Notes under the pieces: model-generated | What the model was told of the DNA's origin: nothing | Seen by the model: the letters and a program-made list of their open reading frames with translations, nothing else | Databases searched by the model: none | NCBI GenBank assembly: GCA_965153455.1 | Contig: OZ234500.1 | Location: 9,610,001-9,674,000, forward strand | Source: Sphagnum compactum | Lineage: Eukaryota; Bryophyta; Sphagnopsida; Sphagnales | DNA length: 64,000 nucleotides | Direction: 5' to 3' | Shown here: in pieces, positions 13,801 through 24,411 of the stretch | Layout of the letters: every line of letters starts with the position of its first letter | Numbering within the stretch: position 1 is the stretch's first letter | Position numbers and translations under genes: made by a program

Positions 13801-16800
13801 CTGCTCTTGATGGCCTCAAGCAGATCCTCAGGTAATTCCCTGCCACAGATCCTTCCCAGGTGGCCTTTTTTTGTCTTTGCAACTGATATTCTGTGTTCTA
13901 TGTTATGTTTTCTCAGGTTTTGAATCCACAGAGTTTCCCATCATGCCCTTTCTGTTTGACAGAGCTAGTATTGTGAGTGAGTAGTGTGTCTCAGACTTGA
14001 AAGGTCTTGTTCTAACCAGTACTCAATAATTGTCAAATGTGTTCCAGTGTAAGGACAGCCGCGGTTCTCCCTCACATCCTGCCAAAGCTGGTGCATCCAC
14101 CATTGACGTATGTTTTTTTTTCTGCCTGGATTTTGAGTTTTTCTGTCATGGGTACAATTACATAGTATTGTCTTTAATATAAGGTGTTTAGAGCTTAGAG
14201 TTCAGGTTTAGGATTTAGGGTTTTGGGTTCTGATTTAGGGCTTTTTAGGGTTTAGGGTTCTTCTTTTGAGTACACTTCCAAGTGTTGTGGTTAACCTCTT
14301 CAATTGATGAATCTGCATGTAGAGCTTTCAATGCCCATGCTCTGGGTGCACTTGCTGAGGTAGCAGGACCTGGTTTAAATGTCCATTTGTCCACTCTACT
14401 ACCACCGTTGATATTTGCAATGGGAGGCGAAGATGAGGTGATGATGATTACTCTGTCACTACAACCAATTTTCCTGTGTGTCTGTCTGTCTGTCACCAGG
14501 CTTGTGATTCTGGAACATGGGTTTTCTTGGACATGGAAATTAGACCCACTTTTGTGCTTATGGTTTTGACTTGAAAGTGCACACTGTTGCAGGAGATTGC
14601 ACCCTTGGCCAAACAGGCTGCAGAAACAGTTGTACTCGCAGTTGACTTTGAAGGACTTGAGTCTCTCATCTCAGAACTCCATCGAGGCCTAGGAGATGCA
14701 CAGGTGCATCCCTGAGCAGACTTGCACACTTACTTACTACTACTAATACTACTGTATTAGTCTGTTGCTCTTATTGGGACATAACACTTTCAAGATCAAG
14801 TGTTTCTCAACATGAATGGAATTCTGCAGGCTGCTGTGAGAAGAGGGTCAGCAGACCTTGTGGGATTCCTCTTTAAGAACACAAAACTGGATGTGGAAGA
14901 TGAGATCCCTAATTTGCTCTCTACCTTAATCATCATGCTCACCGACACAGACCCACGCACTGTGCAGGTTAGTTAAGGACTAGATTTTTCTTTTTATCAA
15001 TTTCTTCTCATTTGCCCCTGATGATTTTTCCTCCTGGCAGTCCTATATCCATTATGTTTTGTCACTGGGAAAGAACAGTGTATGTGGTAACAATTTTATG
15101 CAATAAATGAGTATTTTTGGGCCACACTGCTCATGGCGGATGACGGGTGGGTGGCACCTGTTGCCTTTCCAGGCTTCATGGAATGCATTGGGAAGCATCA
15201 CAGGAACCATTGCCAAAGAGAATCTGCCATCTTTCCTTAAAGTTGTTCGTGATGCTGTTTCTGCTGCCAAAACCAAAGAACGCCGGAGATCCAAGGTAGG
15301 AAATTTTTTGTATCTGGATAATGAGAATCAAGTTAACAGGGATCCAAAATCCATGCATTTTTGTCTTCCTTTGCAAATGCTGTTGAATCCATTGCTGAAT
15401 TGAGAGGATGTAGTAGAGTAAAATGTGTTTATAAAATCTCTGTTTTTGGTCATTCAGAATGTCATAACTTTCGAACTCCAGGCACCTGATAATATATAAA
15501 CTCAGTGTTCTTGTGGGTTTCACTCTAGTATTCTGTAACAGGTGGGCTGCAATTGTGCAGGGGGCAGCTATTTTGATTCCAGGATTTTGCCTCCCAAAAG
15601 CTTTGCAACCAGTGCAGCAAATCTACATTCAGGCAAGTAGGGACAATGTATTGTGAGTGGGAGGTGCAAGCATTTTGTTGTTTCTTTAAAACAACATAGC
15701 TGTTCAGGTGTGGGTGTCTTTTTCTACGATAGCACTCTCTCTCTAAGTACTCTCTAAGGGATTTTTGTGTGATTGGTGGAAATGGAAAGCAGGGTCTTAT
15801 GAGTGGATCAGCAGACCTGAGAGAGCAAGCTGCAGAAGGTCTGGGAGAGCTGATTGATGTGACAAGTGAGGCTGCCTTGAAGCCTTTTGTGGTTCCTATC
15901 ACTGGGTATGTAACACAGACTCAGCCTGAGCTCTGTGGACATTTCAATATCGCAAAGTCATTGTACATCTCTCTGTGTCTGAATGGGTCATCATGTTTGA
16001 TGATCACTGTTCATAAAATGACCACTGTCATCACTGCCATTGCAGGCCCCTGATTCGAATCATAGGAGATCGATTCCCGTGGCAAGTTAAAAGCGCTATT
16101 TTAGGGACTCTTGGAATTCTGATCAGCAAAGGTGGAATTGCACTGAAGCCCTTTCTTCCTCAGTTACAAACTACATTCATAAAATGCCTCCAAGACAACA
16201 CCAGGTTGGTGATCTTCTTGTGAACACAGTTTCCTAGTTATGGTCACATTAAATGGCAGTTTGTTGTCAGTGTGAGATGTTCTTCTAATTGTATTATGAT
16301 GGCAGCTATGGTTTTGTGGTTTGTTGTTATCAGAGCTGTCAGGTCAAGAGCAGCTTGGGCTTTGGGCAAGCTCACAGGACTCAGCACTCGAGTTGATCCA
16401 CTTGTTGGAGACCTTATCTCTGGCCTTCAGGTCCCAATTCTTACCCTGAAAACAAACTCCAATTTATTCCTTTGATGTGGCCAAACATGTTGTTGTGTTT
16501 CTTTCAGGATTTAGGTGAGTGGTTGAGAGGGTTGGAGGAAGTGACTATTTCTATGGAGAATTTTCATGTGCAGGTGGCAGAAGGAGGAGTGAAGGAGGCG
16601 ATGCTGGTGGCATTGAAGGGGGTGATGACACATGCAGGAAAAAGTGTGAGTGCACCCGTTCTTGCTCGGGTGGTTGCAAAATTGCAAGACTTACTGCCTT
16701 CTGAGGAGGAGGAAGTAAGGACTTTGTCAGCAACGACATTGGGAATTGTCTCTCAGGTTTGCCACACAGAAAAACACTGACTGGGTCCTGTTAAAATTGT

Positions 16801-18170
16801 CCATATGAGTATTTCTGTCACAGTTTCTTCTTCTGAGTCAAGGACAAAGATTGATAGAGAGAAGGAAGAACTCATTTGAGTATCAGGTATGTGGTGTGCA
16901 TTGTGCTGTTTCCCAGGGCTGACTTTCAAAAGTGGCGGGGGGATGGATGGTAGTATGTTGGAGATGCAGAATTGGGTAATCTAGTCCAGGTATTGTTGAC
17001 ATCAGGCTCTTCACAAGTGTGGACGCTTCGTCATGGCTCCACTCTAGCATTTGCTTCTTTACTTCGGCATGCCACTCTCCGCCTGTGTTCTTCAAATTCC
17101 TGGCTTTCATCAGTTGTCAGCTGTCTGAAATCCAGAGCCAAGGATGACAAGGTAGGTCATCATGTACACTACCATCAATCGAGGGGTGGGTGATTGATTG
17201 CTCATTTTCCAATGCTCTCTGCCTTGGTACTACTGTCTCTACATTGCTTGACAGGCCCAGTCTGGCATCACCCACCATGTCTGGAAAAGTGTCTACATCT
17301 TGAGAACAATGTAACAGGTGAAACATCTCTTTGTGCATGGCAGGTGCCTGTGCGAGAGGGTGCCAGCAAGGCCATAGGAAGGCTGCTAGTTTATCAGAGG
17401 AAGGACAACTCTGTACCCTCATCTACGACTGAGTTGCTGCCTGTCTTGAGCTTGCTGTTGACAGATGACTCTAGTGATGTGCGCAGGCGAGCTTTACGTA
17501 GTGTCAAAGCAGTAGCCAAAGTAAATGTGGAAGGAATGGTAGCCATAGTGGGTCCAGGTGTGGCTGACTGTCTCAAGGATAGTAGTGTACCTGTTCGCAT
17601 GGCTGCGGAGCGGTGTGCATTTCATGTTTTCCAGCTTGCTCGAGGTACCAGTTGTACTGCATTAATTACGCTTTTTCTTTTCCTATCAGATAGGGCTCAA
17701 GCTCTAATTGTGAAATAGCTTCATGTAGAAAACACTGTAGAAATTCAACACAAAGTGGATTGTGTTCGGCTGTGGCAGGTACAGAGAATGTGCAGGCATC
17801 TCAGAAATACATCACGGGTCTGGATTCTCGACGCATTGCAAAGCAACCAGAACTCAGGTATATATGATTGTTTTATCTAGTAGCCTTATCTGCTGCTCTT
17901 TGCACTAGCAAATTTCTGGTAGTTATATATAACCCAATGGCAAGGTTGTGCCCTCATATCTGAAACGGTTCAAATTGTGGGAAAGTCAATCCAGGTCAGG
18001 TTGGATTTGTTTTGTTGAGAAGAGAATGAGCGTGTGAATTTTCACTGTTTTATTTGAAGGATTTCAAATCGGATGTCCCTGCGTGCCACACAGTCTTGTA
18101 TCTGATGCCTACCTCTACTTTGACTTACAGTGATGCCAGTGACGATAGTGAAGGCGACAACATTGCCTGA
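289..18170 (+). CDS. GCN1: GCN1 / ILITYHIA, HEAT-repeat activator of the eIF2-alpha kinase GCN2 (5' partial)
   Basis: GCN1 is a giant cytosolic HEAT-repeat protein that binds ribosomes and the RWD domain of GCN2, linking amino-acid starvation or ribosome collision to eIF2-alpha phosphorylation. In Arabidopsis it is ILITYHIA. I traced 56 exons whose phases all match, giving 2,432 codons to the TGA at 18168-18170. The first are 289-670, 1188-1334, 1515-1699, 1891-2017, 2278-2351, 2491-2567, 2720-2759, 3027-3193; the last are 16574-16756, 16954-17151, 17344-17644, 17779-17857, 18131-18170. Landmarks are [10 protein letters not shown] near the visible start, the eEF3-like HEAT block [19 protein letters not shown] (from 9692), [15 protein letters not shown] (exon 12252-12422), and the C-terminal YITGLDSRR followed by an acidic tail. 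The RWD-binding region should lie in the last third. No frameshift or lost exon was seen. The least certain acceptors are 3367 and 16954. Confidence 0.96.
1336..1389. repeat. (CT)n(AC)n compound microsatellite in a GCN1 intron
   Basis: A run of CT dinucleotides passes directly into a run of AC dinucleotides, starting 2 bases after the donor of the intron that follows exon 1188-1334. Confidence 0.95.
4803..4836. repeat. (CT)n microsatellite in a GCN1 intron
   Basis: About 16 CT units lie just downstream of the exon that ends at 4777. The pyrimidine run is far from the acceptor at 5031, so it is unlikely to be the working polypyrimidine tract. Confidence 0.9.
6310..6336 (+). repeat. Interstitial telomere-type tract, (TTTAGGG) x3 and partials
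   Basis: This is the cleanest of the telomere-like tracts: three consecutive perfect TTTAGGG units plus flanking partial units, within the GCN1 intron 6259-6485. The unit is the plant telomere repeat. Confidence 0.95.
14190..14262 (+). repeat. Degenerate TTTAGGG-like tract in a GCN1 intron
   Basis: About 70 bases of imperfect TTTAGGG and TTTAGGA units interrupted by TTTTGGG variants, in the intron between exons 14048-14107 and 14323-14437. It reads as a decayed telomere-type tract. Confidence 0.8.
15633..15792 (+). other. GC-AG intron in GCN1
   Basis: The exon ending ATTCAG at 15632 is followed by gcaagt instead of gt, and the next exon begins at 15793 after aaagcag. The join keeps the GCN1 reading (YIQ then [11 protein letters not shown]) in phase 0. 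No in-frame GT donor nearby preserves the conserved sequence. GC-AG introns are a known minority class with otherwise strong donor consensus, as here. Confidence 0.85.
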
Positions 18171-20304
18171 TGGGAGTCAATGCGGCACATACATCAGGTG
18201 AAAAAAAAATGAGAAAAATCTTCAGAAAGCTGTTGTATCACCTGGTGGCTAACTGGTGAAATTTTCTTAGAGAGATAAGTTAATTGATGCGTAGAAGAGA
18301 AATGGCGGCAACTGTAGCCTATTTGTGCATGCACATGAGTTAATGCACGTTTGAATAATTTCTTGAGCTCCAATTTTTTTTCTATAGTTATTCTTATTAT
18401 TGATTTTCAAAGTGGTGGCTAATTGAAGTAATGGCACTCATTGCGTTGTCTGCTGCATTCACCTCATGCAGAACACGCGAGTTGATAAGTGAGATTTTAG
18501 CAGGGACTTGTGACCCTATTGAGTCCTTTGCCAATTTGATAGCAATCACAAAAATGAATCAAAGGTCCACAATCTTCTATTGTCTGCCACCAATCATAGG
18601 GAGCAGCAGGATTCCAATCATTGAACTGGGTTCTTAAAGTGTGTCCATGTCCATCATAACCACTTTGCTGCATCAATCCTGCTGTTCAACCCACCAGCCA
18701 TGTGAAGTTCAATCTTGGATCAGACACAAACACTACACCTGAGTCATAACTCTCTCTCTTTGGTGCCATTGTGACCTGATTGGGCCTGTCTTGTCTAGAG
18801 CTTCATGCGAATTGCCTTTTGGGAGTGTACAAAGCCTTGCAGACCTGACAATGGTCATGTAATTGGATCTTTTCCTTGTAGCCTTGGAGACCCGACACAG
18901 GTCACATTCTTGAATCTCTGCCTTGTAGGCATGGGGAGCTGACACACAGGCACATGTTGCGTACTTTGGGATAACCAACTCAGTGGCAACTTAGTTCACA
19001 ATTGGAAATCTTGGTTATGCTTCTTTGACCATTTGTGTTTGTGGAACTGAGATGGCATTTATGATGCAGCAACAAAATGCACATCTCGAGGTAGAAGACA
19101 GGTGTGCCCTAGGCAGTGTTACATCTAGGGAACTGAAGCCTTGGCTTCTGGCCTTTGCAACCATGCAGATGATGCCATTGAGGTTCTGCACTGGACCAAG
19201 TGAGATTCAAAATTGCAGTAAGAATCCCATGAGGCCTGACTTTTCCACCATCATGGTTTCATCCCTGATAGCATCCACAGGGACTTAAAAAGCCAGCAAT
19301 TCTATTGAATACACAATTTTGAGCCTCAGGTTGCAGACCTTGGTTTCATTCATTTGATTTCAGGGCTTGACTCCCAGTTTTTCTCATTCTTCCTTATATG
19401 CACATTGCATGACTCAGCTCCCATGTACAACATTAATCAGACAAATCAATTCTTTGTATGAAATTGGAGCAGAAGCACATGCACAATGTCTCATTTTGCC
19501 TAGTTTGCACATTTTTCAGAGGCACTTCTATTCTGGCAAGTTTCTCAAATGTCCTACAATCTCTCCCAGGATGTTTGTTTTCTAGGCCAGACAGAAATCA
19601 GAACCCAAATGCATCAACCAAAGTGCCATCTTCACAGGTTTCCTGTCAGCTTGGAAGAAACTGCTTGGGAGCAAGCAACACTGCAAGTTTGTGTGCAAAA
19701 ACAAAACACACAAGATTTAATACGATGATATTCTCCATAGCAGCACCAACACCACTCCTGAGGTAGGTCCAATCTTGGTCATGGTTTACAGTTGTTTGAC
19801 GTAGTATCAACATGTCAAGTACACTGGCAGAGTAGTAAATTGCCGAGGAGTGACACATCTCCCAGCGACACTGTTCTCAAAAGCTGGTTTGCGACAACTC
19901 TTCTGAACTTCCTTGAGTTATGTATAATTTGAAAAAGCTGAACTAAAACTTGCAGTCCTGACTGTAATGTTCTGGTACAGATTGCAATGAGAGAGAGATC
20001 TGGCATATGTGCTGTGGGGAGAAGAGAGAGAGAGAAAGAGAGAGAGAGCTCATGTCAATCTCAGGGCGGCTGGCCCTTGAGCATCATTCAGACATCGATG
20101 TCATGATTGTAAAAGAAAGCTATGATGAAGAACTCAGAACTGACATGTAAGCTGATGGGCTTTGGGTTTGTCTTCATTGTGCAGGTTGGGAGGGTCATAC
20201 ACAGCCTTCAAACTGATCTGAAGACTGATGATGCTTCAGTATGACAAATTATAGAATCAGATCAAGATGGATTTTCTCCAACCCTGAAGGAGCTTAAACC
20301 ATAT
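18171..20304. other. Intergenic region after GCN1
   Basis: This presumably starts with the GCN1 3' untranslated region. The next 2 kb contain only short open frames that match nothing I recognise, on either strand. A GA-rich microsatellite lies at 20019-20049. There is no clear RNA gene or complete mobile element. The minus strand around 18780-19300 has several short open pieces that could be old retroelement sequence, but I cannot support that. Confidence 0.5.
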
Positions 20305-20496
20305 GCTTTGAAGATTGTTGAGTTTGAGCTGAATTGCCTCCAGGGATTTGGTGCTTTGAAGATTGTCAAGTTTGAGCAGAATTGCCTCCAGGGTTTCGTT
20401 GCTTTGAAGATTGTTGAGTGTGAGCTGAATTGCCTCTCGGGATTTGGTACTTTCAAGATGGTTGAGTTAGAGCTCAATTGCCTCTGGGGATGTTGT
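20305..20496. repeat. 48-bp tandem array (4 units) at the end of the rhomboid copy
   Basis: Four units start at 20305, 20353, 20401 and 20449, an exact 48-bp spacing, with a few mismatches between units. Because 48 is a multiple of three, both strands stay open: the plus strand reads a 16-residue repeat with core FELNCLQGF, the minus strand one with core NSTIFKAPN. The last unit overlaps the terminal codons and stop of the minus-strand rhomboid copy, so the array begins at the end of that reading frame and extends into what would be its 3' untranslated region. Confidence 0.93.
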
Positions 20497-21266
20497 CACA
20501 ATGCCAAGCTGCAGTTGGAACACAGCTCAACAAGCAATGGCACCAGGAACACTTCTTGTTGGCATCCACACCAGTGTAAAGAGCAACAAAAGCACCAGTG
20601 AAACCAGCCACTTTTAGCAGGGATGATGAGATGAAGAGCACATACTGATAAGCTTTGTGCCAATGTTTTACGGGCAGATCAACCTCGATGCATAGAGGAA
20701 GCTCATCATGACACATCCAACCATACTGTGGCTTCATCAATAGCACAAAGCCAAGCAAAAACCCAGAAAGGAAACCACCAATGTGTGCAAAATTTTCAAC
20801 AAAAGGAAGCAACCCAAGTCCAAGATTGACAGCAACAAGGATGATGAGAGTGCAGAGAGCTCCACATGTGCTGTAGTAAATTGTTGAGTTTGTGATAATC
20901 CTGGAGACAGATCCACCAAGCAAACCAAACAAAGCTCCTGAAGCTCCCACACCAATCTCATCATTCTCAAGGAAGAGGGAAGAGAGCAAGCTTCCCCCTA
21001 ACCCTGAAATGAGATACCAGCAACCCAATGTGGAAAGCTCCCAATTCTCTCCCCAGTTGCACACTGATGAAGATCAAGGCTAGCATGTTGATGGGCCAAT
21101 CAAAATGGGAGGCACCACATCTAATTAATGCAAAGCAGGATAAGTATCCCCAATTTACGTGGATTGGCTGGATCATGTAGGCCAGGTGAACAACATTTAC
21201 ACCTGTACTCACTACCTTCACCTTCTTCTTGAGTGAAGGCTTTTGAAGGTTATATTTAACCCACAA
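20474..21266 (-). pseudogene. RBL: Plant rhomboid-like intramembrane serine protease, frameshifted 5'-truncated copy
   Basis: The minus strand from 21064 to 20474 encodes the C-terminal two thirds of a plant rhomboid-like protease. It has the serine motif GVGASGALFG (Ser codon at 20939-20941) and the histidine helix NFAHIGGFLSGFLLGFVLL (His codon at 20786-20788). The ending is typical of the plant family: a cysteine-rich SWCHCLLSCVPTAAWHC, then DNIP. The preceding helix (GASHF...NMLALIFISVQL...LGAFHIG) is in another frame, 21190-21024. The two meet at 21022-21024, where one extra base in a G pair breaks an otherwise perfect family match. The WLHAG-type loop is also corrupted. No intron interrupts about 700 bases, so a retrocopy is possible. 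The N-terminal cytosolic part and first helix are not found. I treat it as a pseudogene. Confidence 0.88.
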
Positions 21267-21452
21267 AATGTTAAATTTGGACTGAAAAGACAGTAATGTA
21301 GTTTTTAAGGATTATACATTTACAAAGTTTAGAAGCAACCCAACAACTTTCTCTATTATAACTCCAAAAATTATTGTTCATATTGACTCAATCTGAGTTT
21401 GAGTCAGGATTACCATGCTACCTACTGGCAGCAGAGTTACAGCCTGTGCTGA

Positions 21453-24411
21453 GATATCTCAGGTTTTTTGGCAAGCTCTGCTGAAACCATTCACGCCACT
21501 GGGAAGTACTTGAATGGAGTTTGGGAGTGTGGCCATTCTATCCAGGTGTGTCTCTGGGGGTTTGTTCTTGTATTTCTTTCTCTCTATCTCTCCCTTTCTG
21601 GCTTTTCTTCTTTATCTTCATTTATCAATTTTGGAGGCATTTGTTGCTTTGTTTGCAGATTCCTTTCTCAGAGGATACAAATCAGAGAAATGTTAGTCCA
21701 AGAGGTACTTAATTGGAATGCTTTAATATTGCAGATGACTTTGCAAGTGCAGAGCTTCTCAATCTCATTATCCATCAGGTGATCTAATCTGGATGTTATG
21801 CATCCTTTGGAGTCAAAAGGGTGTTGTGTGCAATTAGAAACATCCCTTATAACAAGTTGAATGACTTAAACTTCACAATATTGTTGCTGTATGTTGACCC
21901 TACCTTTCCTCCCTTGGTTCTTTCTTGCCTATGGGCTCATCCCTGAGTCAGTGTCTGACATTACTGGGCTTCATAGTTGTCTTTTGTTGCTGTCTTACTT
22001 CCGTACACTCACTAAACTTTCGAACTCCTTATTGTTCAATGTTGTGCTAACTGTGACTTTGGGAGGGTGGAATCATATTGGCAGTTTGACTTGATGAGCA
22101 GGCTGCAATCTGTCAAGCATTATTTTTTTGTTGATCAGTGCTTGTGAAAATGAAGATGAGTCTTTTGTAGCAAGCAGTGCAGGAAAGCATTCTTACTGAA
22201 GGTTGTGCCTTTCTGCAGCTACCTGAAATAATTGTGACGATTGAGGAAAATATATCTCTTGAAATGGTATTTCCATTTACCACTTCATCATCTGCAATTG
22301 TTTGGTTTGTGAAGTGCCAAGTAATTGTGACAGGGTATTTTCTTGTGGAATTCAGGGTGATTTTCTGGTGCACTATCATGGATACTGCATGAGATGAGCT
22401 TGCAAAGAGGCCCTCTGCATTGTCTATGGAGAAGCTTCAGGTGATGACTATAGACCCTTATGTGTTGTGTATGTTAACATGAACACGATGGCCAAGGAAA
22501 AGGAATGGGCATGTTGCAAACCAGGTTGTACAGCTACTAGCTGCATTGGGTGCAACTTGAGCAGTGGTGTGTTATTGTTTTGAGATATGAACCCTGTGAT
22601 GCACAGTAAGGTAGTCAAGGGAGGACCCTGCTCACTTAATCTCATTAGAAATCTGTCCAGTAGTGATTCTCATTTCTCATGATTATGTTGGAGATGGCAG
22701 GAAGATCAACCTTACTGACACAGCTGCAGAATATTGGCCAGAATGGGGCAGACCCTGCTCATTATAACTCTCAACAAATAGATTCAAGGGATGCCAGCAG
22801 TTTCCAGGGCATGGCATCTGAAAGCATAACTTGTCTGGAGACTTTCACTTTAGAATACAAGGTTAGGCATGAAGTCTTCCCAATCCTGTATCTTCAAACA
22901 AAGTTTTAAAGTGGAACAGAAGAAGGAAGTGATCAATCAGTGAACATTGGTGTATGAGGTAGGAACAATGCATGGGACACTTACCTGTACTAGTCATACA
23001 GGCTTTAGTGAAGGTAAGAATTGGATATTGGAAGTGATAAAGAGAATGGTAATCATTTTGTTCCCACGTTTAGATGAAGGTGATGGTCTGAGACTTTGTC
23101 AGAGACCCTAACAAGGTTATGACTGCACTCATCCTTGCTGTGTTAGATTGGTTTTGCTGGAACTGACAGAACAGTTTTCTCAAAAGTTTTCCTGTAACTA
23201 CCTGTGCAATGTCATAGACACATGTTCCCACTTTCAGATACCAATGATGGAAATGGAGCGGTGTCACAGGAACCCTCTAGCTGGTAGAGACTCAGTGGAT
23301 GAGGTTGACTTGTGTTATAGGTGAGGTGGCCACTATCTCTGGTCATTTCAAAAAAAGCATTGACCAAATATCAGCTCATATTTCAGCATCTCTTTCACTG
23401 TAAGCATATTGAACATCAGCTGTGTGCCACCTGGCAGTTACACCAGGTAGACATCTGTTTTCATGAGCCGTTCTATTTGTTTGCCGGCTTTGTATGTTAT
23501 TACAAAGAAAGACCTTGCAGAGAAAGGAGTTGTAAACACTGCAACTTACTTGGTGATTTGTTTTGCAGTCAGCTGCTTGCTCATTCAATTCCTTGGGTAC
23601 AGCTATATTGTGGTCATATGTTATATGCCATCACATGCTACACTTTTTTCAAACCTTTGAACATAATATGACTTTCAAGGTTTGGAGCTAAGCTTACTCT
23701 TTTGACTGCCATCTTCTATTCTGGGTGTGGAGAATAGCACAGCAGCTTTCTGGCCTTCTGCAAAGCTTTCCATCTGGGTTGGCACAACATGAGAATTGGG
23801 ATAGAACTGAAAAGAGGAATAGAGAAAGCATGCTTATTATCTCCTCGAGAGATATCTGTGATCTTTGCTTGTCTTTTGTGTTGCCATCTTGTAGTTTGTC
23901 TGGCTCTGTACTGGGCTGGTTGATATCAACCTTCATGCAGGGGACCTTGTTGGATAGATGAAGTTGGATGAGCAGACTCAATGGTTAATTCCAGCCATGT
24001 TTCGAGGAGAAAGTGCTAGCTCACAAGAGCCTGCCTTCAATGGCAACAAAGCAGCAAAGAAAGGATACAAATCACATCAGGCAACTAAGGTTCACCCAAG
24101 TTGGGCAAGGCAAGCAGCAGATGACAATAATTTCAAAACTACAGTAGGGTAAAGCCTCTGAACTTCTCCCCCCATCATCTTGTTATGAACTGTCCATAGG
24201 AGCTCAAGGAAAGGTGCATGCATCTGTTGAGAGAAAGTAAGAAAAGTCAACACAGAAGGTGGGTTTCACTGGGCATTTGTGCAGGAATCTTGATGCAGAG
24301 TTTATCAAAGAGCTGAAGTCACTTGTTGGGCTACTGAGTAATGGGTCACAGACGGAGCCATATTTGGCACATCTTGCCCAAGGCTTACAAGCAGTGGAAC
24401 AGGCAGCCTAG
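21453..24411 (+). pseudogene. GCP2: Gamma-tubulin complex component 2 (GCP2/Spc97), decayed 3'-half copy with introns
   Basis: GCP2 is a core subunit of the gamma-tubulin small complex that nucleates microtubules. Recognisable exons: 21453-21545 (SSAETIHATGKYLN then ECGHSIQ), 21659-21704, 21735-21778 (DFASAELLNLI), 22356-22440 (GDFLVH then DELAKRPSALSMEKLQ), about 22680-22861 (ITCLETFTLEYK), 23321-23446 ([20 protein letters not shown] then LFHCKH), about 23959-24148 (EQTQWLI), and 24285-24411 (EPYLAHLAQGLQAVEQ, TAG at 24409). Breaks: one extra base after the HY codons near 22375, an in-frame TGA at 22390-22392, a stop just before the first segment, and missing exons (the segment after LLNLI, and the one holding the conserved FINSLLHY region). 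The whole N-terminal half is absent. Introns are kept, so this is a truncated genomic duplicate, not a retrocopy. Confidence 0.88.

Noticed and set aside
16472-16573. In-frame extension of the GCN1 exon beginning at 16574
   Set aside because: The frame is open upstream, but the residues there do not fit GCN1. The preceding exon ends cleanly at 16430 in phase with an acceptor at 16573.
17117-17422. Minus-strand open frame of about 100 residues
   Set aside because: It is antisense to two GCN1 exons and their intron, with no family resemblance.
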